Assembly: GCA_021850085.1 (NCBI GenBank) | Contig: JAJZRZ010000014.1 | Location: 1-15,539, forward strand | Direction of reading: 5' to 3' | Length of the DNA: 15,539 nt | Origin: Actinomycetes bacterium | GTDB lineage: Bacteria; Actinomycetota; Coriobacteriia; Anaerosomatales; Anaerosomataceae | Shown here: in pieces, positions 1 through 4,901 of the stretch | Numbering within the stretch: the stretch's first letter is position 1 | How the letters are laid out: each line of letters begins with the position of its first letter | Position numbers and translations under genes: made by a program | The notes under the pieces: generated by a model | Database searches by the model: none | What the model was told of the DNA's origin: nothing | Seen by the model: the letters and a program-made list of their open reading frames with translations, nothing else

Positions 1-257
1 CCATGGTCTGTGAGTCTGAAGTGCGTCTGGTTACGCCAGCAGAACTCCACCTTGGGCAGACGGCCTAAAATAAAAGCCGTACCAAAAGGTGAAGTTAAAA
101 AAGCTGGCAAAGTAGGCGTACATGTCAACTCCGAGAAAAACTGCCTTCTTTTTAACAGAGGCCAGAGTTTATTGCAAGCCTCCCCAGCATTTTTTCCGCG
201 ACAACCACGATGGCAACCATTCCCACCAGAATATTCTCCTGCCCCGGGAAAATAGGC
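1..257. other. Left flank with no convincing gene
   Basis: This stretch is less GC-rich than the rest of the window and I recognise no gene in it. A short open stretch at 3-68 (+) ends in TAA and could be the C-terminal tail of a gene entering from the left. A 30-codon reading frame at 31-123 (-), rich in Phe and Tyr, has a GGAG-like site upstream, but nothing else supports it. The region is best treated as the intergenic space upstream of the tRNA gene. Confidence 0.4.
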
Positions 258-286
258 TTGACACTCCCCAGGCCTTTCGGTATAAA
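258..286 (+). promoter_or_regulatory. Sigma-70 promoter of tRNA-Phe
   Basis: A perfect -35 box TTGACA (258-263) and a -10 box TATAAA (281-286) are separated by exactly 17 bp. The expected start near 293 lies a few bases before the mature tRNA 5' end at 298, as is usual for a stable RNA promoter. Confidence 0.85.
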
Positions 287-297
287 CGTGGCTCTTC

Positions 298-373
<76 letters not shown>

Positions 374-381
374 TAAGAAAC

Positions 382-417
382 AAGGGGTTACGTTGAAAAG
401 CGTGACCCCTTTTTCTT
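382..417 (+). terminator. Intrinsic terminator after tRNA-Phe
   Basis: AGGGGTTACG (383-392) pairs with CGTGACCCCT (401-410), with one G-T wobble and an 8-nt loop. A T-rich run follows at 410-417. It ends the tRNA transcript. Confidence 0.85.
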
Positions 418-458
418 TGCCTTTTCGGCTTTTACCCCCTCAATCAGGAAAAAACCCA

Positions 459-487
459 TTGACTTTTCTCCCCCCCTTTTTTAAGAT
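459..487 (+). promoter_or_regulatory. Sigma-70 promoter of the riboswitch-htpX transcript
   Basis: TTGACT (459-464) and TAAGAT (482-487) are separated by 17 bp. Transcription would begin near 494, directly at the 5' strand of the riboswitch P1 helix. That spacing supports both calls. Confidence 0.75.
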
Positions 488-495
488 GAGAGCCT

Positions 496-608
496 TAAAG
501 GGGAGTAGCAATCGGCCGGAGCCATGGCCGACCTGGGCTTCGTCAGTACGGTGGTTCGCCACCCGGAGTCCAGACTGAGACCAACGGTCACAGCATGCAA
601 GACCTTTA
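496..608 (+). promoter_or_regulatory. yybP-ykoY (Mn2+-sensing) riboswitch aptamer
   Basis: The two conserved boxes of the yybP-ykoY class are both present: AAAGGGGAGTAGC at 497-509 and GCAAGACCTTT at 597-607. P1 forms from TAAAGG (496-501) with CCTTTA (603-608). Between the boxes lie stem arms including GGCC..GGCC and a GC-rich hairpin GGTGG-TTCG-CCACC. RNAs of this family bind Mn2+ in the internal loops carrying these boxes and usually control Mn exporters. Here the next gene is htpX, which is an unusual target. An expression-platform terminator follows directly. Confidence 0.88.
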
Positions 609-648
609 TCCAAGAGCGTAATCGCGCCGTGGGTAAAGGTTTTTTTTT
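602..648 (+). terminator. Riboswitch-controlled terminator upstream of htpX
   Basis: ACCTTTATCC (602-611) pairs with GGGTAAAGGT (631-640) over ten pairs including one wobble. A run of nine T residues follows (640-648). The 5' arm contains the 3' strand of aptamer P1 (603-608), so P1 and the terminator exclude each other. Ligand binding should stabilise P1 and allow read-through, an ON switch. A second possible layer exists: TTTACC (646-651) can pair with GGTAAA (673-678) at the htpX ribosome binding site. Confidence 0.85.
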
Positions 649-682
649 ACCCCGGCCCCAACCCGACCCGGAGGTAAATACG

Positions 683-889
683 ATGAATCGACTTAAAACC
701 ACCTTCCTGTTGACCTGCCTCACCCTGCTGCTGGTCGCCATGGGCAGCGCCATCGGCGGCCAATCCGGCATGATCTTCGCCTTTTTCATGGCCGCGGCCA
801 TGAACTTCTTCAGCTACTGGTATTCCGACAAGATCGTGCTGAAAATGTACCAGGCCCGGGAAGTCACCGAAGACGTCCCAGAACTTTAG
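683..889 (+). CDS. htpX: Protease HtpX, N-terminal fragment
   Basis: HtpX is a membrane-bound zinc metalloprotease (M48 family) that clears misfolded inner-membrane proteins. The visible 68 residues match the family's N-terminus. They begin MNRLKTT, have a first membrane segment (about 7-24) and a second (about 28-46, with MNFFSYW), then the SDKIVLKMY region. An SD-like GGAGG lies at 670-674, which fixes the ATG at 683. The full protein is usually near 280-300 residues. The catalytic HEXXH part is missing because the DNA switches to an unrelated gene at about 852-889, and the stop at 887-889 probably lies in foreign sequence. The Mn2+ riboswitch just upstream implies manganese-dependent expression. 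Confidence 0.85.
   Translation: MNRLKTTFLLTCLTLLLVAMGSAIGGQSGMIFAFFMAAAMNFFSYWYSDKIVLKMYQAREVTEDVPEL
852..889. other. Probable chimeric join (htpX to metY)
   Basis: Read on plus, this stretch continues HtpX (REVTEDVPEL then stop). Read on minus, it continues MetY (LKFWDVFGDFPGL). Both gene families look sensible through the same roughly 30 bases, and both stop matching just beyond it. That is what a join at a short shared sequence produces. GC content and gene type also change here. I infer an assembly or amplification chimera rather than a natural rearrangement. Confidence 0.75.
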
Positions 890-1630
890 GCCGTGGTAAC
901 TCTCATCGGGCTCGGTGAAGAACGGATGCCTTCCGGTGCCCCAGTCGAAGTTGCCGCCGTCCACCAAGATGCCGCCGATCGACGTTCCGTGCCCGCCTAT
1001 CCACTTGGTGAGCGACTCGATGACCACGGCGGCGCCGTGCTCGATGGGACGGCACAGGTACGGCGTGGCGAAGGTGTTGTCCACGAACAGCGGGATGCCG
1101 AGCGAGCGGCCGGCCTCAGCCAGACCGCCGATGTCCGGGACATCCAGGCGAGGGTTGCCGATGGTCTCGACGAACCACGCCTTGGTGGTGGCGTCGGAGG
1201 CCGCGGCGAAGCCTCCGGTGTCGGTGGTCTCCACGAATCGAACCTCGATGCCGAGGCGGCGGAACGTGTGCAGGAAGATGTTCCAAGTTCCGCCGTACAG
1301 CGAGGTGGAGGCGACGATGCTGTCGCCGGAGCCGGCGACGTTCAGCAGTCCGAGAACCTCGGCGGCATGACCCGAGGACACGGCGAGCGCGGCGCTTCCG
1401 CCCTCGAGTGCGGCGATGCGCTGCTCGAGCACGTCGTTCGTGGGGTTCATGATCCGGGAGTAGATGTTGCCGAAGGCACGCAGGCCGAAGAGGTCCGCCG
1501 CGTGGTCGGCATCGTTGAAGTTGTAAGCGACGGTCTGGTAGATGGGGACCGCGCGAGACCCGGTGGTTGGGTCGGCGGCGGCGCCGCCGTGGACGGCGAC
1601 GGTGTCGAAACGGCGAGACGAAGCGGTCAT
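854..1630 (-). CDS. metY: O-acetylhomoserine sulfhydrylase, truncated at its 3' end
   Basis: This is a PLP-dependent Cys/Met metabolism enzyme of the OAH/OAS sulfhydrylase type, which makes homocysteine from O-acetylhomoserine and sulfide. The ATG at 1630 is preceded by GAGG. Visible marks are the N-terminal TVAVHGG, VPIYQTVAY, YSRIMNPTND (residues 57-66), VDNTFATPYLCRP (183-195) with the PLP-binding Asp184, and SLTKWIGGHGTSIGG (206-220) with the PLP lysine K209. About 259 of the usual 430 or so residues are present, and the C-terminal domain is lost at the chimeric join. A cystathionine gamma-synthase is less likely given the FTEPDESYHGL segment. A Met-rich leader peptide and hairpins sit upstream. 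Confidence 0.88.
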
Positions 1631-1670
1631 GGCAGACCTCGTTCCTGTGTCGATGATGGTGCGGACAAGT

Positions 1671-1736
1671 GCCCGGCGCTAGCGCGCGGGGTGCAGAAGC
1701 CGCCCGGACTCCGCGCATGCGAGCGCAGACCCGGGC
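1671..1736 (-). promoter_or_regulatory. Candidate attenuator hairpins upstream of metY
   Basis: On the minus strand GCCCGG (1736-1731) can pair with CCGGGC at 1707-1702, around an inner stem TGCGC/GCGCG. It can pair instead with an identical CCGGGC at 1676-1671. The last copy can also fold locally with CCCGCGC in a hairpin that covers the stop codon of the leader peptide. Ribosome position on the leader could choose among these folds. No T-run follows, so control would be translational or Rho-linked rather than by an intrinsic terminator. Confidence 0.45.
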
Positions 1737-1783
1737 CAGGTCATCATCATGTCCATCGCCATCACGAACACACAACGTGCCAT
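1679..1783 (-). CDS. Met-rich leader peptide of metY (34 codons)
   Basis: The frame opens MARCVFVMAMDMMM and ends HPAR-stop, 34 codons in all. Six of the first 14 codons are ATG, three of them consecutive, and Cys codons occur at residues 4 and 23. A GAGG lies about 5 bases before the ATG, with a stronger GGAGGTGG further up. The peptide has no domain. Its position between a promoter-like site and metY, with competing hairpins overlapping its distal half, fits a leader peptide on which ribosomes stall when charged tRNA-Met (or tRNA-Cys) is scarce. The assignment is inference from layout and codon content. It could also be a chance open frame. Confidence 0.5.
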   Translation of the reverse strand: MARCVFVMAMDMMMTWPGSALACAESGRLLHPAR

Positions 1784-1817
1784 GGTGCCTCGTTCCACCT
1801 CCCTCTCGAATCAGCGT

Positions 1818-1862
1818 GCGTGTTAACGCGCTACATTAGCAGTCGGTGCGCGAATCCGTCCA
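1818..1862 (-). promoter_or_regulatory. Candidate metY promoter with a palindrome at the start site
   Basis: On the minus strand TGGACG (1862-1857) and TAATGT (1838-1833) are 18 bp apart. The expected start falls inside the near-perfect 14-bp palindrome GCGCGTTAACACGC (1831-1818), which has one mismatched pair and a GTTAAC core. A repressor bound there would block initiation. The upstream Rrf2 regulator is the obvious candidate, but nothing in the sequence proves the pairing. Confidence 0.45.
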
Positions 1863-1905
1863 GCCCTTCTTCGTCCGCGCCGGGTTCGGCGGTTCGGCTG
1901 TTCTT

Positions 1906-2322
1906 TCAGATGAAGTACATGGGCCCGGATGCCGCGTCGATCTCGGTCTGTCGCTTCGCCAGGTCCGCCAGCGTGGTTGCCGCCAGCGCGCCCTCCAGGG
2001 TGCGTGCCGCCGATTCCCAGAACTCAGCGGTCGCGGACCCGGTGGAGTGGGGGACATCCAGCGCTTGGCCCTGTACGGCGCGCACCACGTCCAGCACGGT
2101 CGTTTCGGCGGGCGGCCGCGCAAGCGTCACGCCGCCGCCGGTTCCCCTGCGTGAGTCGACGATGCCCGTTTTCGCGAGCGCGGTCATCTGCTGCTCGCCG
2201 AAGCGGCGCGGCAGCCCGAGGCGCACCGCGAGGTCGCCCGAGGCGGCGGGAGCGCCGGCCGGAAGCCTGGAGAGGGCCACAAGCATCCGCAGCGTGTAGT
2301 CGAGGCGTTGTGAGACACGCAT
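1906..2322 (-). CDS. Rrf2-family transcriptional regulator, CymR-like
   Basis: This 138-residue winged-helix regulator starts MRVSQRLDYTLRMLVAL, the typical Rrf2 opening. The recognition region follows (SGDLAVRLGLPRRFGEQQMTAL), with the wing SRRGTGGGVTLA at about 57-68. It has no cysteine at all, so it cannot hold an Fe-S cluster as IscR or NsrR do. That fits the CymR type, which senses cysteine status through a complex with CysK. The ATG at 2322 is chosen because the Rrf2 consensus begins there, and it lies 2 bp after the cysK stop with an SD-like GGAG inside the cysK end. A longer start at 2346 would overlap cysK. Likely targets are the cysK and metY promoters nearby. Confidence 0.85.
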   Translation of the reverse strand: MRVSQRLDYTLRMLVALSRLPAGAPAASGDLAVRLGLPRRFGEQQMTALAKTGIVDSRRGTGGGVTLARPPAETTVLDVVRAVQGQALDVPHSTGSATAEFWESAARTLEGALAATTLADLAKRQTEIDAASGPMYFI

Positions 2323-2324
2323 GA

Positions 2325-3287
2325 CTACGCTCCGTAACCTTCCCACAACGGTGTGCTGAGATAGCGCTCGCCGGTGGAAGGGGCGAACGTCACGACGACA
2401 CTTCCGGCCAGTTCGGGCCTGGAGGCCACCCGAAGGGCCGCCGCCACGTTGGCGCCTGAGGAGATGCCGACGAACATACCCTCCTCGGAGGAGAGTCGCC
2501 GGGCGACATCTATGGCCTCGGGGACGCTCACGTGCTGGACCTCCGAGATCAGGTCAAGGTCCAAGACGGTAGGGATGAAGTTCGCGCCGATCCCCTGGAT
2601 GCCATGCGGACCGGGGGTCAGGTCCTCGCCCGCAAGTCGTTGCGAGATGATGGGCGACTCGGCGGGTTCGACAACGATGAGGGGGATGCCGGGGTCGTAC
2701 TTCTCGCGCAGGTAACGCCCCGCGCCGGTGATGGTGCCGCCGGTGCCCACGCCAGCCACGAACGCTCCGAGTCGGTCGCCGCCAAGCGCTTCGACGATCT
2801 CTGGACCGGTGGTCTCGTAGTGCGCCTTGGGATTTGCGGGATTGTCGAACTGGCGGGGGATGAACGCGTCGGGCGTTTCCTCGGCCAGCTTGTCGGCGGC
2901 CTCAACGGCACCGCGCATCCCTTCGGCCCGAGGCGTGAGCACGAGCTCGGCGCCGTACGCGGCGAGCAGCTTGCGCCGCTCGAGGGACATCGACTCGGGC
3001 ATGGTGAGGATCACGCGATAGCCGCGAGCCGCACCGATCATAGCGAGCGCGATCCCGGTGTTGCCCGAGGTCGGCTCTATGAGAACGGATTTGCCGCGTG
3101 TGATGAGCCCGCGGGCTTCGGCGTCGTCGATCATGCTGAGACCGATGCGATCCTTGACCGAGCCGCCGGGGTTGCGGGACTCCATCTTCACCGCGACGGC
3201 AGCGGGCAGTCCTTCTCCCAGCCGGGAGAGATAGACGAGCGGGGTGATGCCGATAGTCTGGTCGACCGAGGGATACGTACGTGCCAT
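2325..3287 (-). CDS. cysK: Cysteine synthase A (O-acetylserine sulfhydrylase)
   Basis: This cytoplasmic PLP enzyme makes cysteine from O-acetylserine and sulfide. Its 320 residues are full length. The start at 3287 (MARTYPSVDQTIGITPLVYL) follows a strong AAGGAGG. Family marks are NPGGSVKDRIGLSMI with the PLP lysine K45, the substrate loop EPTSGNTGIALAM (about 71-83), the phosphate-binding GVGTGGTITGAGRYL and the C-terminal GISSGANVAAAL. It is the first gene of a cysK-Rrf2 operon. In firmicutes CysK is also the corepressor partner of CymR, so the adjacency is meaningful. A cystathionine beta-synthase-like role cannot be excluded from sequence alone. Confidence 0.93.
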   Translation of the reverse strand: MARTYPSVDQTIGITPLVYLSRLGEGLPAAVAVKMESRNPGGSVKDRIGLSMIDDAEARGLITRGKSVLIEPTSGNTGIALAMIGAARGYRVILTMPESMSLERRKLLAAYGAELVLTPRAEGMRGAVEAADKLAEETPDAFIPRQFDNPANPKAHYETTGPEIVEALGGDRLGAFVAGVGTGGTITGAGRYLREKYDPGIPLIVVEPAESPIISQRLAGEDLTPGPHGIQGIGANFIPTVLDLDLISEVQHVSVPEAIDVARRLSSEEGMFVGISSGANVAAALRVASRPELAGSVVVTFAPSTGERYLSTPLWEGYGA

Positions 3288-3364
3288 GACGCCTCCTTCA
3301 AAGGCGGGGATTATCCTTGCTAGGAGAGTATTACCCAAAGAGGTGCGGTTTCAAGAGGGGTAAG

Positions 3365-3407
3365 CGCACTGATGAAATGTTATTAGTGCGTGAACATGTA
3401 CGGGCAA
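3365..3407 (-). promoter_or_regulatory. Candidate cysK promoter and overlapping palindrome
   Basis: On the minus strand TTGCCC (3407-3402) and TAATAA (3385-3380) are 16 bp apart. The -10 box lies within an inverted repeat, CGCACTAAT (3390-3382) and ATCAGTGCG (3373-3365), of nine pairs with one wobble and an 8-nt spacer. An operator over -10 and the start site would give repression. A second candidate, TTGAAA (3354-3349) with TAATAC (3333-3328), has a short 15-bp spacer. Confidence 0.4.
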
Positions 3408-3413
3408 CGATAG

Positions 3414-3442
3414 GAGGGGCCCCGGCTGCGCCGAAGCCCCTC
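3414..3442 (-). terminator. Hairpin terminator after the DUF2318 gene
   Basis: GAGGGGC (3414-3420) pairs with GCCCCTC (3436-3442), with an inner CGGC/GCCG stem. It lies 18 bp beyond the minus-strand stop at 3460. The sequence after it has few T residues, so termination may be partial. Confidence 0.5.
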
Positions 3443-3459
3443 ACTCTTGCGCTTTGTCG

Positions 3460-4170
3460 CTAGCCAACCTCGCGGTCGAGCGGTTGTGGCGTCCAAGAGT
3501 CGACGGCAGCACGATCGATGATGATGGTGTCACCCTCAACGTTTACGGGCAGCTCATCGATCGGGTAGAGCTTGCACGAGCCGCTGATGCCGGCCTGCGA
3601 CTCCAAGTCGCGCTTCGTGCCGCACGCATTACAGGTGAGCGTGCCGTCGGCCTGGATGGTCTGCCACTCGCCTTGGCATGGCGCGCAGAAGCTCACGCCC
3701 ACGAACAAGCCGCCCGATGGCTTCACGTATGCAATCAGCGGTAGGGGAGCTTGTCCCTCTGGCGCGTATTGTGCGAGCGCGATCTTGGCACCCTTGACTT
3801 GCGAGAGCGGGATCGTGACCTGCGTTTCAGAGAGGACGGCCGTCAACTCGGCCATTTCGATGGTCGAGGTGTATGCGGTCGGCTCGGCAACCACCGGCGC
3901 GGTGTAGTTTGCCGGCAGGAAGCGGCCGATATACGGAGCCTCCTCGGCAGAGGGCTGTCGAACGCCGCCGTCGCCGGTCTGCGACTCTCCGCCAGTGAGG
4001 TTGACGGCGACGATGATGCCCACGATTGCGACGGCAACCACCACCATCAGGATTCTCGCGTTGCCCTTGGGCGGCTCGGCGGGGGGTGCCGGAGTTGCCT
4101 TCTTGCCCGACGCGTTCGCCTGCGCGGTCTTTGCGGGCTGGATTGCCTGCTTGTGCTTCTTCTGAGACAT
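3460..4170 (-). CDS. DUF2318 family membrane-anchored metal-binding protein
   Basis: This 236-residue protein has a Lys/Ala/Pro-rich cytoplasmic start, one membrane segment (about 40-57) and an outward-facing domain. That domain carries C162-x2-C165 (FCAPCQG), C180-x2-C183 (TCNACGTKRDL) and C199 (GSCKLYPI), followed by VEGDTIIID. This order matches DUF2318 proteins, thought to bind iron or another metal through the CxxC pairs and often found near membrane metal uptake or copper genes. An SD-like GGAGGT sits 7 bases before the ATG. It diverges from the copper operon across about 220 bp, so shared regulation is plausible. The exact metal and role are unknown. Confidence 0.75.
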   Translation of the reverse strand: MSQKKHKQAIQPAKTAQANASGKKATPAPPAEPPKGNARILMVVVAVAIVGIIVAVNLTGGESQTGDGGVRQPSAEEAPYIGRFLPANYTAPVVAEPTAYTSTIEMAELTAVLSETQVTIPLSQVKGAKIALAQYAPEGQAPLPLIAYVKPSGGLFVGVSFCAPCQGEWQTIQADGTLTCNACGTKRDLESQAGISGSCKLYPIDELPVNVEGDTIIIDRAAVDSWTPQPLDREVG

Positions 4171-4248
4171 TCACGACCTCCATAAGTCGGTTTGGCACTC
4201 GTGATGCGCTCGTCAGGTGCAATGTACGTTCCAGGGAGGTGGCTCATT

Positions 4249-4264
4249 CCGCATGCGTATGCGG
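4249..4264. promoter_or_regulatory. Palindrome in the divergent region of the copper operon
   Basis: CCGCAT (4249-4254) and ATGCGG (4259-4264) form a perfect inverted repeat around GCGT. A -10-like TAAATA follows at 4266-4271 (+), so the palindrome fills the -35/-10 spacer. It could be an operator for the copper operon. It does not match the CsoR or CueR consensus that I know, and the -35 box is poor. Confidence 0.3.
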
Positions 4265-4393
4265 GTAAATAAGCGCATCCACCCATTCAGGGAGTACCGC
4301 AGCAAACAGGTGCGTTTGTCATCATGCGTCGCGGCGATAATGGGCATCAAGGTTGCTCAGCAGCTACCGACCACCCGCTACACGAGGGGCCGC

Positions 4394-4774
4394 ATGGCAT
4401 TCATGGCATACAGGCAGCAGACGATGGCGCTCGGCATGGCCGTGCTGCTTCTTGCTGCCGTTGTCGCTCCCATGTGCGTGATGTTTGCGCAACCGGCGAT
4501 GGCGATGCCGATGCCGATGTCAGCTCCAATGCCGGACGAGGTACCAGCACCCGCTCCCCAGGACTGTGACTCGGGCGACAGCCTCGCCGAGTGCCCTCAC
4601 CTGCCTGCGGATAGCGCTCGGGCGACTGCTCCGCGTGTGGATCTTCAGTCCGAAATGGCACTTCCGATGGTGAGCCATGCTCACGTCGTCCCTGTGGACT
4701 TCGGCCCGGTCGAGGCGCCCTTGTGCAACGGGCAACTCCCGCCTCCCGGGCATCTCACGCCTCTCAGGCTTTAA
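4394..4774 (+). CDS. Small secreted Met-rich protein, putative copper binder
   Basis: This is a 126-residue protein of no recognised family. It has a signal peptide or anchor (MAFMAYRQQT then a hydrophobic stretch, about 11-33) with a possible cleavage site after the PAMA at 34-37. The mature part opens with a methionine string, MPMPMSAPMP (38-47). Later come C58, C67, H69, H95, H97, C111 and H120, all usable as Cu ligands. Met strings of this type bind Cu(I) in periplasmic CopA/PcoA-like proteins. The ATG at 4394 is chosen for its GAGGGG four bases upstream and for placing the signal peptide at the N-terminus, although the frame is open further upstream. It is probably the first gene of the copper operon. 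Confidence 0.6.
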   Translation: MAFMAYRQQTMALGMAVLLLAAVVAPMCVMFAQPAMAMPMPMSAPMPDEVPAPAPQDCDSGDSLAECPHLPADSARATAPRVDLQSEMALPMVSHAHVVPVDFGPVEAPLCNGQLPPPGHLTPLRL

Positions 4775-4787
4775 TACCACTCGCTTC

Positions 4788-4809
4788 GGCGTGCCTTCCT
4801 CGGCATGCC
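4788..4809 (+). promoter_or_regulatory. Short hairpin between the Met-rich gene and the SafE gene
   Basis: GGCGTGCC (4788-4795) pairs with GGCATGCC (4802-4809) with one wobble and a 6-nt loop. It lies 13 bp after the stop of the Met-rich gene and has no T-run. It could be a partial terminator or an RNA processing site that changes dosage within the operon. Confidence 0.3.
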
Positions 4810-4901
4810 ACACGTGATGCGGGCGCGCAGGCGTTCGCGTCCTAAAACGTATCCGAAGGCACGTCGGCCCGCGTGGCCGAGACGACCGAAGCGAGGATCT
4901 C

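Noticed and set aside
31..123. 30-codon aromatic-rich frame on minus
   Set aside because: It has a GGAG-like site but no promoter, neighbour or family that supports it.
1631..1905. SAM riboswitch or T-box upstream of metY
   Set aside because: I found no SAM-I core, SAM-II/IV elements or T-box sequence. The leader peptide model explains the region better.
893..2299. 468-codon open frame on plus
   Set aside because: It is antisense to metY, the leader region and the Rrf2 gene, is rich in Arg, Gly and Val and matches no family. It is a high-GC shadow frame.
4171..4393. CsoR or CueR operator upstream of the copper operon
   Set aside because: No match to either consensus was found. Only an unrelated short palindrome is present.
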